Shown: positions 10,626-21,612 of the stretch, piece after piece | How the letters are laid out: each line of letters starts with the position of its first letter | Position numbering within the stretch: position 1 is the first letter of the stretch | Notes under the pieces: model-generated | What the model saw: only the letters and a program-made list of their open reading frames with translations | Databases searched by the model: none | Told to the model about the DNA's origin: nothing | Position numbers and translations under genes: made by a program | DNA from: Pseudopithomyces maydicus | Taxonomy: Eukaryota > Ascomycota > Dothideomycetes > Pleosporales > Didymosphaeriaceae | Direction: 5' to 3' | Assembly (NCBI GenBank): GCA_026873275.1 | Contig: JANTUC010000013.1 | Coordinates: 372,001-436,000 of the forward strand | DNA: 64,000 nucleotides

Positions 10626-11936
10626 TCATGCATACTCGTCTTCTAGCGCGAACATCTCGCGGAACTGCTCCATCAATACTTCACCTTCCTTCTCATTTAG
10701 CTCAAGCAGAGGTCTCCTTGGCTTTTTCCCGTACTCATGCCGTCTGTTTAAAACGTACTCTGTCATATGCCCTGGGTTAGTTTTTCTACCATATGTATCG
10801 TAGACAGATCACAGCCCACGGGAACTTACTCATGCCCCTTACACCAGCCGGTACCGCATACGCATCTGCATCCGACAGAACCGCCTGAATCCTCTCCGCC
10901 TCTCGTTGCTCGCTCGCCGTGATGTCGACCTTGTTCAACAGCGACCACAGCCTCGTTGAAGCAGCCGGCGCAAAATTCGGTATCCCACTTACAGTTCCAT
11001 GTCCACCGCATTTCATCCACGGCGTCAGATCCGCTATCAGCCCATCTAAAAGAAGAAATGGGTAAGGGCGCTTGTCGTTGAGCTCCGGCTCGGATCGTAT
11101 GGTCGCGACCAGGCGGATGAGCTTTCCAACGCTTCCTCCGCAACTGCGACATTTCCGGATCGATTAGCGATGCAGTATCTCAAGATTCAGTGTTTAGAAG
11201 CTTACGTGAGTTTTACACCGCAAAGGTTCGGTGCGCGGCGTATGATGGCTTCGATTGTTTTCGATGACATGTCTTGGCCTCCTGAATTGGCGGGGAAGTT
11301 GTATAGGAATAAAGGGATCTAGAGAGTTCAATGGTGCGATACTTCTACAGAGATACATGGTGCATACTGGAGAGGCTTCGCATATGTCAATATAATATTG
11401 AATAACTTGTTCTTGGTCGGCGTTCAGAGATGCAGCGTAGTACGCTGGCAATATGACAAGCCCAGCATCCCTAATCGTAATGAGATTTTTCAACCTCTAG
11501 CTGAGTACAGAGGACTTACGCGCCGGCATCAGCTGCTGCTTGAGAGAGCTGGATGGTCTCCCGAGTGCTGGATCCACCGACACCGGCGACTATAGGCGTC
11601 CCGGATAAACCAGCCTCGTCAAGCGTGGTTCGAATGAAGCGGATAAGCTTTACACGTTCGTCTGGACTCTGATACATATGAGGAATAATCTTGTGTTCCT
11701 GGATAGTCGCCTCACCAAGTGCACAGCTTCTCCCAAAGACCCTGCACAGACAGGATTGATGCCTCTTGTTGCCAGATCTGGATGTGAATTGTCAGTATTA
11801 TTCTTTAACATACCAGTCTTTGAAGAGTCCTATTACTGAGTAAGTGCCTTTTGTAGCTATGGTAGTCAATTTCCTCATCGTTCGTGAAGAACGTTGGTAA
11901 AGGTCCGTAGAGTCCTGCGGTTAAGTTTCGAACCAT
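10626..11936 (-). CDS. DHDPS/N-acetylneuraminate lyase family aldolase (7 exons)
   Basis: I assembled seven minus-strand exons: 11936-11837, 11777-11716, 11668-11520, 11470-11368, 11318-11206, 11143-10830 and 10771-10626. The six introns (59, 47, 49, 49, 62 and 58 bp) all have GT-AG ends and matching phases, giving 328 residues. Family marks are the AGSLGE loop at residues 45-50, the catalytic Tyr in LYNFP (Tyr144), the Schiff-base Lys in GVKLT (Lys174) and the GGHGTVSGIPNF segment. Members condense or split 2-oxo acids through a Lys-bound enamine (dihydrodipicolinate synthase, N-acetylneuraminate lyase, hydroxy-oxoglutarate aldolase). Ascomycetes make lysine by the aminoadipate route, so a catabolic lyase is more likely than lysine synthesis. 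It is transcribed divergently from the permease. The substrate is unknown. Confidence 0.9.
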
Positions 11937-12450
11937 TCCGATTATTTACACCAGCTCTTTTGGGCTTGTCAAAGAAATCTTATAAAATTCCAACATGAAT
12001 AAATATGTCAATGATGCTCCTTCTATTCGAAACTATTGGATATTATAGAGAAACTCGTATGTTCGTTGGAGTTGTTTCGTCAAGTGGTGAATGCGGGGCG
12101 TCGGAACAGCGCCGATTACGTTCCATCGCGTAGCGGCAGAGATGCCGACGATCCCGACGGCCTTATCTTGGCTACGCTTCGTGAAATGCTTATCACCAAC
12201 TAACCGGGTCTTATCGCTTCTATATAGACGTTCAGCCGATTTATGATCTTCTTCCTTATCTAGATCGGATCAATACTTGTCGGAATACTTATACGATGGG
12301 CGCCTGTCCTGTGAAGATGCATCTTGGGGATCATACGCTTGATATCGTTACGCAATCGCTCTCACATTCTGTTGCAAGTGCTTGACCTTTTTTGATGGTG
12401 CTTCTCATAAGCGCATTCAACTGCGACAGCATATTGTGACCTGCCATATT
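11937..12450. promoter_or_regulatory. Divergent promoter region, aldolase and permease
   Basis: 514 bp separate the two start codons. At 12101-12115 lies TCGGAACAGCGCCGA, an inverted CGG-N7-CCG pair, the half-sites typically bound by Zn2Cys6 dimers; such a regulator is encoded two genes away. Binding is inference. Confidence 0.45.
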
Positions 12451-14325
12451 ATGGATAAGAAAGACTTCGAAACATCTACCGAACAGCCGGTCAGCGATGT
12501 GGAATATGGACATTCGTCTGCAGATCCATCTGCGGCATTGCAGCGTGGGCTTCGACCAAGACACCTGTACGACATCCCACCTGCTTAAATTCGGAATTCT
12601 TTATTGACGAATGCAGGCAAATGATCGCCATTGGAGGTGTCATTGGCACTGGTTTATTCCTTGGAACCGCTTCCAATCTGCAGAATGGAGGACCTGCCGG
12701 CCTTTTGATCTCATATCTAATCATGAGCTCTCTACTTTTCGCGGTGATGTCGGCACTCGGCGAAATGGTGTCACAATTCCCGCTACCAGGCGGACAGTTC
12801 GCTCTGGCACATCGTTTCGTGGCGCCTGAGCTTGGGTTCGCCATGGGTTGGTTGTTTTGGTACAACTAGTGAGTCAGAAACGCAGTGTTGGGGGATCTGA
12901 CAAAGTTGACGTCTGCAGTGTGATCGTACTTGCTGCCGAGCTTTCAGCAGCTGCCGTCCTGGTGACCTATTGGACTCAACCGAGCTCGACATGTACCACT
13001 GGTGTCTGTAACAATGCACTCTGGGTTGGACTGATGTTGATATTTGTATACGCCATCAATTTCGCGGGCACGCGTGCCTATGGTGAGATGGAATTTTGGT
13101 TTTGCTCGATAAAAGTAATAACTATCATTGGCCTTATTATCCTGGGCGTGATCATTTCAGCAGGTGGTGGACCTAATCACCAGGCTATTGGTTTCAAGTA
13201 TTGGAACGAAACAGGTGGATTCGTGCAGTTTCAGGATATTCCTGGGGCCAAAGGAAGATTTCTAGGTTTCTTCAGCGTGCTTATCAGTGCGGCTTTCGCG
13301 TAAGGTGTTCACCTTTTGTTCGCAAGACGATCTGCTTACATGTCAACTAGATTTATTGGAAGTGAGATAACTGCGATCGCAGCTGCAGAGACCGGAAGCC
13401 CGCGACGGGCAGTACCGAGCGCCATCAAGGGCGTTTGGATACGTCTTGTTCTTTTCTATGTCTGCAGCGCATTTATCATTGGCTTGTTGGTGTCTCCATC
13501 AGACCCTTCGCTGGATTTGGAATCCACTGCAGCTAAAAGTCCTTTCGTTATTGCGATAAAAAATGCAGGTATCAGCACACTGCCTTCTATTATCAACGCA
13601 GTACTCTTGTCCAGTGCTTGGTCTGCAGGTTGTGCTGATTTGTACGTTTCATCGCGTACTCTTTATGGTCTATACACTCGCGGTCATGCGCCTTCTTTCG
13701 TTGGAAAGACCCGGAAAGACGGTCTTCCTTGGGTGGCCGTCACAATTGGTGCCTTTTTAGCCTTGCTCTCTTTCATGGCTGCAAGCAAAGGTAGTGCAGG
13801 AAAGGTCTTTGGCTATTGTAAGTCCCTCTTGGCATTCTAGCCTGACGTCATGAATTCTCACATATTTAGTTGCCAACATGACCGCTATTTGTGGCATGAT
13901 ATCTTGGACCTGCATTCTCTGGACCTATACAAGATGGCACAAAGGACTGCAGGTGCGGGGAATTGACCGAGCAACATTAGCATTTAAGGCTCCACTACAG
14001 CCTTACCTTAGTTACTATGGTATGGCCGTTTGTCTAATGGTCATGATTTTCGGCGGTTTCACAGCTTTTAGTAAGAACTCGCAATCCGATCCCATCGTCC
14101 ACCATCTAACTCGAAATGACAGTGCCTACCTTTGACGTCTCATCTTTCATCACCACTTATTTTCCCATCCCATTTTTCGGTGTTTTGTATGTTGGTTACA
14201 AGTTCTGGACAAAGAGCAAGATGGTATCATTTGAGGAGATGGATTTTGTGACTGGTGCATCGTCTGAAATTCCGACTGAGCCTAGTCCGCAGAGCCTATG
14301 GAAGAAGATCAAAGACAATATATAG
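12451..14325 (+). CDS. Amino-acid permease, APC superfamily, YAT type (6 exons)
   Basis: Exons are 12451-12566, 12617-12868, 12919-13299, 13351-13817, 13870-14070 and 14123-14325. The five introns (50-52 bp) have matching phases, giving 539 residues, the normal length for fungal amino-acid permeases. The N-terminus is soluble and acidic. TM1 carries the family signature RHLQMIAIGGVIGTGLFLG, followed by about eleven further hydrophobic segments and a short cytoplasmic tail. These proton symporters import amino acids or related carboxylates across the plasma membrane. Its divergent partner is the aldolase and the Zn2Cys6 gene follows, so it probably imports the substrate of this cluster. The exact substrate cannot be read from the sequence. 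Confidence 0.93.
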
Positions 14326-14680
14326 ATTGGTTATTGTAGGGTGTGATGACGTCGTCAGACGTTTATATACGTTATGTCATTTTGGCAATCCGAGTTACGC
14401 CTTGGTCTTTAGTGGAATTTGCGTCATTACAATAGAAAATCATAGTGATGAGAAATTCTAATTACGGAAATAAACAAGTCGGCCGGATATGTACCGTGCG
14501 GCGCCGCGTTGATGAAGCTAACCTATTTGGACCTCAGTCTAAGATAACCATGTCTTCCGTTAGGCTAGCTTGTACGAGGCTTCGTCCCGAGGTTTATTTT
14601 GACCTGAGGATACCTTCAACATCGAATGCAACCGCTTTCACGTATTTCTTGCACATTCATGAAGGCGATAGTTGAGAGTC
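14326..14680. other. Intergenic, permease to regulator
   Basis: 355 bp holding the permease 3' end and the promoter of the Zn2Cys6 gene. No further feature seen. Confidence 0.4.
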
Positions 14681-17166
14681 ATGAATCGTAATGATGAATT
14701 CGCACCTGATCTTCCCTTAGACGAACGTCGTTCGGCCAGAGCTAGTCGGGCATGTGCGGCGTGCAGAGCGCGCAAACAACGGTGTATTCCATCTTCGAAC
14801 GATGTTCAGAGTGCTTGTCAACGTTGTAACCGCCATGCGATGCTATGTTCTTTCGAAACTCAGCCCTCGCATCAAGAGCTTCCTGGCCCGTCCAGACTAG
14901 CCGAGATGGTGGTTGAGCTCCAGCAAAGGTAACTATCCGCGGGATGTATACCTTCATAGCTCCATGAACTGATTTGATAAAATTTATCAATGTAGGCTAA
15001 ATCACCATGAGCTACGAATAGCAGAATTAGAGAATTCGTACGACCATAGACGCAAAATGCCACGGATGTTGCATCAAATGCGTGAAGATGATACCACAAC
15101 ACCGATACACGCATCAGAGATGGTGAATGCCAACGAAGAAAGAGTAAACTCAACAACAAGACGAGTTAATATATCATCAGCGCCCCAAGCAGATCGATCC
15201 ATGAACGAGCTCGAACTAGCAGCTCCAATTGCCACACTGAGATCACTGGGCGCTCTGAAGTATGACAACGAGCTCGGACGCATGCGTCCAGATCAAGCCA
15301 CAGGTATGAAGTCTTCGGTAGACATTTTGATTCCAGGAATCCTGTCAGAGCGAGAAGCTTCACAGGCTATCAGCATGTAAGTAAATTTATTGAGCCTGAG
15401 GGAGCCTTGGGATAACTTGATAGCTAATACAAGTTTTATCTAGCTACTTTGAGAATTGCCACGCTTGGGCGCCAGTCATTGGTCAAAGCACTCAGATCTT
15501 GGGCTTGGGTATGAAAGAAGTCGTACCCACGTTGTTCTTGACTATTGTCGCAATTGGCACCCGATTTTGGCATCAGAACGACAAGGATTCTTACTTCGTA
15601 TCCCCTCTGGGTGTACATAAGCGATATCCGGAAATCATTCGACTTCTAGACTTGACATTCTCTCGACTACTACTTCGTCCTTCAGCTACTGATGCATCAT
15701 TGGAAACGATCCAGTCGCTCCTTCTTTACCTCCAGTGGATGCCATACGACTCGACTTTGATACCGCCAGGTCCGCCAAACAATTACGCTACATACAAAAC
15801 TCGCTACAATGAAACGAGTGCTTGGACAGTTTTTGGTTTAGCTCTTAGGTACGCCAGCTTTTATGGGCTGGAAAGCAAAGCATCTGGGTCCTTCAACGAT
15901 GACTCAACTGTGTCAAAGGCAACGAAAGAAGACCTGGATTGCATGCGTGTGTGGCTCAATATGGTAACATACGACTGCAATCTTACCTTGACGTCGGGTT
16001 TGCCGGCATCACTTGACCCAGGGCCCGTAAGCACGATGGCCTGGAAATATTGCGCTCACCATGCAGCACAACAACCTGGCGATGTCAGATATGCTTCTAT
16101 GATACAATTAGCGTGTATCATACAAGATGTCAGGTGTGAAAAGAATAACATAGCGGAAAGAAATCAGGTCATCAGTGTAGTTTCGCGAGCGAATGAGGAG
16201 TTTGATGCGTGGCAGAGGTACGCATAATCATTCATTGCTTAATATCATTCCTATGTTGCTAACTTGCGCACAGGCGATGGACAGAACCATTGGGTGGGTT
16301 AAGAAAACGAAGCAATAAGAAAGCGCAAAACCTGGCTAATGCCGAATAGGTACTACCAGACTCCAGAAAATTCAAATGCCTTTCACGTCGGTCCGGGTAT
16401 GTAAGATAGTATTTACAGGCTGTACCCTCACTCATATGCTGCAGTGGTATCGTCTTGCTCTCAATAGCTCACTGCTAAGAGCTGTACTTTCGCCGTCCCT
16501 CCCCGAGGTGCAACATCTTCCGTCCTGGGCCTCTCAGCCATTGAGAGTCAGCCTCACATCGGCGTCTCAAATTCTTATCTGTGTGTCAACATTCTCCTTT
16601 GAGACTGTCCTCGCTTTAGATTCTCAAACACCGTCTACGTTCCCAAAAGAACCTTTCCTGATCGATCCGGATGCTCGCAAAAGTTTGCACCATGCTGTAG
16701 ACTCTACCTGGATTTCATACACTTTCGCAGTCACGTTTCTCGTCTTGTGTTATGTGAGACGTATCATCGATGGTAAGTTGGTTCTTGGCGATTGGAAATC
16801 TCTATATCCCTAAAATGTTCTAGACGACCTGCAGCTGTGCGCTCCCCAGAAAATTCTTCCCCGCTGGCTAATCTTGCGCCCTCAAAACCGCGCACATCTT
16901 CGCTTCTTTACAGGCTGGCTCTACTCGCCCGGGAGATCTTTGGTTGCGATGAAATAGCATCAACGTTCCGTGCTGATAGTGAATATGTCACTGTTGTACG
17001 GAATTCCACGTCGCTCATCTTGGCATCATCTCCTAGCACAGAGCGTGCAGAGCTATCGCAAAACAATGATTCTTTTCTTCGTGACTTATTCAATCTCATG
17101 GAAGACCCCACGTGGGATTGGGGTATGCTACCCGAGGAGCTGGCAGAAAGTCATGCGGTTTCATAG
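14681..17166 (+). CDS. Zn2Cys6 transcription factor with fungal_trans domain (7 exons)
   Basis: Exons are 14681-14928, 14996-15376, 15444-16217, 16274-16293, 16350-16396, 16445-16772 and 16835-17166; phases agree throughout, giving 709 residues. Exon 4 is only 20 bp. The binuclear zinc cluster uses Cys25, 28, 35, 46, 49 and 56 (CAACRARKQRC, then CQRCNRHAMLC). A short helical linker follows (RLNHHELRIAELENSY), then the middle-homology region (YFENCHAWAPVI...) and a C-terminal acidic/aromatic segment ending near MEDPTWDWGMLPEE. Such proteins usually activate adjacent catabolic genes on CGG-containing sites. Its central place in the cluster suggests a pathway-specific regulator. The small exons 4 and 5 are the least certain part of the model. 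Confidence 0.88.
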
Positions 17167-17286
17167 CTTCGATGAAAGATTTCCCCTTCTGGCCCCATCA
17201 CTCTTTGCGAACTTAGATATACTGTATACAAATTTAGTGTAAATTCAAGTAAAAGAGTCTCTATACAGATTATGCATGGATTGGAC

Positions 17287-17718
17287 TTACCTTTCTTTAT
17301 CCGCGATTTCAAAAACCACATCCTGGGCACCCTTCCAAAGCACTAGTTCGCCGAGCGCTCTCAAATTCTCATTGCCTTCAACAATAGTGAGGAAATGATT
17401 GGCCGCTAGTTGCCCCATTTTACTTGCAAAAGATACCCCACCATAGCAGAACAGCAACTCGGTCTCGGAGAATTTGCCTGGGTATAGAAGGATCTGACCG
17501 GCAGCTGGATGGCTCGTGTGGTTCTCAAAATCCACACCCATATCTTCATCACCGAGAGGCACCCATAATCCTTCACCACTCCATCGCACATGTATCAGTT
17601 GCTTGCGGTATGGCAATAGGTTACGGAAGACGCCGACTGTTTTGGGCGCAGCCTGCTCAAAGATCGCAAGGAATTGGTAAGGGCCAGCTGTGATGAGGAT
17701 CGTTTCTTTTTCAGCCAT
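17287..17718 (-). CDS. DUF3830 family protein (cyclophilin-like fold)
   Basis: A single exon of 143 residues from an ATG at 17718. It has the hallmarks of DUF3830: APKTVGVF near the N-terminus, IHVRWSGEGLWVPLG, FENHTSHPAAGQILLYPG, the glycine-rich FCYGGVSFASKMGQ, and NHFLTIVEGNENL near the end. The family is common in bacteria, is assigned a cyclophilin-like barrel and has no firmly established reaction. The stop codon overlaps a good splice donor (AG|GTAAGT at about 17292), so a short extra 3' exon is possible, but the protein already has full family length. It converges with the regulator and is transcribed divergently from the dioxygenase gene. Confidence 0.88.
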   Translation of the reverse strand: MAEKETILITAGPYQFLAIFEQAAPKTVGVFRNLLPYRKQLIHVRWSGEGLWVPLGDEDMGVDFENHTSHPAAGQILLYPGKFSETELLFCYGGVSFASKMGQLAANHFLTIVEGNENLRALGELVLWKGAQDVVFEIADKER

Positions 17719-18009
17719 TTCGAATTGGTCGAGTACTCAAGTATCTGGTCTGTTGAATTGGTGCACGATATGATCTTTGAAACGTTCATGTCTATCTCGG
17801 CTCTTTCGGCTGGCGGCCCGCCCTCCGCTCTTCCGACACCTACGCTGATAACAACAACATGGATGCGCCGATCGGCCCGCTCCCGCAATTATGCATAAGG
17901 CCTATGCGATAAGCCTTGGACAATCATGATGTAACGGGAATTGGTGTCATTATAAGACCGCCGAGAAAAGAGCACTCTCCACGTGTGGCGCATCAATACT
18001 CGGGCCATT
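17719..18009. promoter_or_regulatory. Divergent promoter region, DUF3830 and dioxygenase
   Basis: 291 bp between start codons. It contains CGG-C-CCG at 17814-17820 and the perfect palindrome GCCGATCGGC at 17867-17876, both composed of Zn2Cys6-type half-sites. The shared half-sites with the other divergent promoter fit co-regulation but remain untested. Confidence 0.45.
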
Positions 18010-19143
18010 ATGTCCATTCAAAACTTAACTCGAACTTATCAGAATACATGGCCAACGAGCAGGGGTGAAGGGATATTGCGTTTGAAAGCGGTGCCTTTGA
18101 GCATTGACGAGGATGGACTGCAAGTAACCCCTGTGCTAGAGAATGGAAATGCGCCTTTCGGTGCAGAAATAGAAGGCATAGATTGGACACGTTCCATATC
18201 TGATGCTCTCGTAAAGAAGGTTAGCACATCTGTCTATCTGGAAAAATAAAAACACATGGTTACCATCCCCCAGTTAGTTCAACTGCAAGACACATACGGA
18301 GTCCTGATATTCCGCAACACGGGATTAGACAACGCGCGCCACATCGCTTTCGCCCAGCAACTCGGCCAAGACCTCGAAATCAACCCCTTCTTCTTCGGCC
18401 GTGAGAATGACCGCATTGGCGAGCCTTTTCTATGGGACGTGGGAAATATCAATCGCGACGGAAGTATCGTGCAACCAGGGCAAAGACGATGGGAGCACAG
18501 CAGAGGCAACGCCCTCTGGCACACGGATTCATCTTTCCACAAACCGCGCGCCAAATACTCGTTGCTTCTTTCGCACGGAAACCCCGTGAAGGGAGGCTCG
18601 TGGACGCATTTTGCAGACACACGTGGTGCATATGCTGCATTGTCCCAGAGTCGTAAAGAGGAGCTGGAGGATCTCGTCGTAGAGCACGATCTTTGGCATT
18701 CGCGCAAACTGGCAGCACCAGAAGCGTTCAAAGAACCGTTACCACACGAGAGGCAGCTTGTGCCGCCGGCGTTTCACAAGCTCGTACAGATGACTCCCAG
18801 TGGACGAAAAACGTTATACCTTGCTGCTCACGCGAAACGAATTGTGGGGAAAGGTTTCGAAGAGAGTCAGAAGCTGATCTGGGATTTGATTGATCATTGC
18901 ACGCAGCCTGAGGTAAGTCGTGACCTGATTAGAATGATCTTGAGAGTTTCCTTAATAGCCCATACTGACAGACAACCACAGTTTGTGTTTAGCATGGAAT
19001 GGCTTCAGGGAGGCGACATGGTGTGGTGGGATAATCGGCAATCGATGCATCGTGCGAATCTGTACACACAGAATATGTCAGCTCGCGACGTGCGGAGAGC
19101 AACGGTGAACGATGATGGACCCTTTGCCTTGGGTATTTCTTAA
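18010..19143 (+). CDS. TauD/TfdA-type 2-oxoglutarate, Fe(II) dioxygenase (3 exons)
   Basis: Exons are 18010-18219, 18274-18912 and 18982-19143, with introns of 54 and 69 bp, giving 336 residues. The iron-binding facial triad is His153-x-Asp155 (ALWHTDSSF) and His306 (QSMHRANLY). An Arg near residue 322 would bind the 2-oxoglutarate carboxylate. The N-terminal GAEIEGIDW and GVLIFRNTGL segments are typical of the TfdA branch. Relatives hydroxylate or cleave taurine, 2,4-dichlorophenoxyacetate, alkyl sulfates or related side chains, giving succinate and CO2. Within this cluster it probably makes the first oxidative attack on the imported compound. The substrate is not predictable here. Confidence 0.93.
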
Positions 19144-19997
19144 TTAAGTATTGCACTATAGTCGAAGTGTCAAAGCATTATGGAGAAAGTGTTGTGACTA
19201 CATATATATCTTTTACCGCCTTGTCGTAACTACCCAGTGCCATCCCAAGTATCCATACAAATCCAGCTTTTCCCAATAAAGACTTTCCGTTCCACGTCCC
19301 CACAAAGAACACCAGCGCCTCCAACACTCCAACACGAGACCACACCTGTTTTATCGTTTCCCTTCCCTCTGCCCCCTCCATCTCCTCCCTCCCCCGATAC
19401 CTTCGCATGTGAGAGTGATTCGAGTTCCGAGTTGTCGATGAGCCATATCCCGCCGCGAAGATTCATCAACCGTGCCAGCAAATTCGACGCGAAAGCCAAA
19501 GTAAGCCTAGGAAGATCATGTCAGACGTGCATTTCAAATTCTCAGTGTACAGACAATGCTGTAACTGTGAATTCCAAGTACTTACAACCAAGTAACAATG
19601 TGATTCCCCTTGCCCCAAACATGTCCGGCGGAATTACGAATATTTGCGTTCTGTGTTGTTGTTGTTTTGTGTTTTTGGAAAGCGGCAGCAGAGTAGGGTA
19701 CGTTCTGTGTTAGTTAGCATCCAAAATGTTTGAGTACGTACACGTGTTTCCAGAGCTCCGCTGGAGCTAATTCTCTCTCCGTTTCCGAGCGATAGATCCT
19801 TCCATAGAAGTATTGCCCATCCTCGAAGGTTGGGACTTTGTGCTTCGAAAAGCAGAAATCTTATTCAAGACTTCTTTTGATCCTTTGCCATTTCTGACAG
19901 GATTTTTTTGAGCTGCGACGCGGGACAACCGTTGCCGAGCTTTCCGAGAATTCACCACTTGGGCCGAATTACTCGCAATATCCAAGTGGGCATTTCG
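19144..19997. other. Intergenic, possible small minus-strand gene unresolved
   Basis: About 850 bp. On the minus strand, hydrophobic open pieces lie at roughly 19180-19300 (ending ...VKDIYVVTTLSP) and 19400-19510, with GT and AG signals between them. They could form a small membrane protein, but I could not build a model with an ATG and consistent phases, so I do not call one. Confidence 0.3.
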
Positions 19998-20511
19998 CAC
20001 CACTTGCAATGTACGATGATGAGCCCTTACACGTCATCAAACGCACTTACTTCCAGACCGCGGGCTGTCCAGCCCTTGAATCCTTCAGTATTTGAGCCGA
20101 AGCTCTTGTAAGGGTGCTCCCACACCACTTACTATGTACGATGATGTGCCCTTTCGAGCATCACCAAACGCACTTGCTTCCAGACCGCGGGCTCTTCCGC
20201 CCTTGGATCCTTCAGCATATGAGCCGAAGCTCTTGTAAGGGTGCTCTCACACCACTTACTATGTACGATGATGTGTTTTTTAGGCAGCATCAAACGTACT
20301 CGCTTCCAGATCGCGGGCTTTTCCGCCCTTGAATCCTTCGGCTTTTGTGGCGAAAGTTCTTGCAAGGGCGCTTTCGCACCACCTGCAGTCCCTTTCGATG
20401 TACGATGATGTGTCTTTTCAGGCAGCATCAACATGTGTACATGCTTCGAGATCGCGGGTTCTTACGCCCTTGAACCCTTCAGCTTTTGAGCGGGAAGCTC
20501 TTGAGGAAGTA
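19998..20511. repeat. Tandem repeat, four copies of about 126 bp
   Basis: Copies start at 19998, 20123, 20250 and 20377, each opening with CACCAC followed shortly by ATGTACGATGATG. Each contains a TTCCAGA(C/T)CGCGGGC-like core and ends near GAGCCGAAGCTCTTG. Spacings are 125, 127 and 127 bp, not multiples of three, so the array is not a protein repeat. Copies 2 and 3 are the most alike; copy 4 has diverged and carries an insertion. Confidence 0.85.
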
Positions 20512-21612
20512 ATTTTTGGGAAGGAAGGTGGGAGTGAAAAGAAAGGTGTCGAAAGTAAGAAGGCCTGAAAAGGCAACGGTCCGAAAAGTGACAAGAAGTG
20601 AGTGTGAGGTGGGCCGCGGGAAGGTTGTGGTGTGGTGTGGCGATGTGCGAGGTGTAGGTGGGGAGGAGAAGCGAAGGTTTGGGCAGAACAGCTGCTTTTA
20701 AATATTGTCACGCGTGAACAGTCGTCCAGGAAGGAAAGCGCGACTAGCGCCCAACGCGCCTACCTCAGCACGGAGAGGAAGTGACGTGATGAGGTGAATC
20801 TTCCAGAATCACTGTAATTGACATGTATACAGCAGCTTCGGCTTCAAAATAAAGCACACCTTACAGTTGTGACCGCGCGTTGGCGGTCGAGACCAGTTTC
20901 TTTCTACGAGCAGTTAGGGAATGCAACTAACTACCCTTGGTAAGTGCAATTTGACCAATGTCCTGAACAGCATGAACTGATAGTCTATATACCACACTAC
21001 TCTGAATCCATAACCTATTGTGTCAGCCCCCAGGCGAAATTCCAACATCATTACCTGTTGACCGTGGTCCCAGCCTACCCTTCCCCAGTCGACGCGGGAA
21101 AAGCTTCGAGTACCTCCACGAAGACATTTCCAAGTCTCATCTATACCACTGCCTATTCAGCTAGTGAACCTAGCCATAGCAACAGCCAGAGCGGCGCACA
21201 TGCGCATGATCCACCAAACACGTTCGCCGCGGCCGCGTGGTCGTATACGTGGTAGAGCATTCGATGTCTTGGACCGCTCTGACCCCTCGTGAAACTAAGA
21301 CTTGCGGTCGCGGTTGTACTTATTTTTAAGCGGTTGTTACTGTCCCCATACTGATGGTTGTTTGGCCGTCTCTCAGCCGGCAATGCTATATGTAAGTACC
21401 CAAGAGTGGGCATGAAGTGAAGTAACTGGGAGCTCTATCAGTATTGAGAGCACCCAGGGTGGGAAGGACGGTCCGGGTGACGGTGGGGTGCTCCTGAGGG
21501 CGAGGTTTTCATCAGGTCAGGATTGCGAAGACGGTTCCAATAACGGTGGGGATACACCCGGCGAGCACGACAGCGACTGTCATTAGGAATAATGTTACCT
21601 ACATGCTCTACA
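20512..21612. other. Intergenic, no gene seen
   Basis: About 1.1 kb following the tandem array. Purine-rich runs near 20500-20660, then mixed sequence with no supported coding frame or RNA gene. Confidence 0.4.

Noticed and set aside
11669..11720. Apparent one-base frameshift in the aldolase gene
   Set aside because: A 47-bp GT-AG intron (11715-11669) removes the odd segment and joins EAVHL to SPDERVKLI, matching the family. The gene is intact.
20132..20434. Minus-strand 100-codon frame across the tandem array
   Set aside because: The repeat period is 125-127 bp, so successive copies are read in different frames; the frame is accidental.
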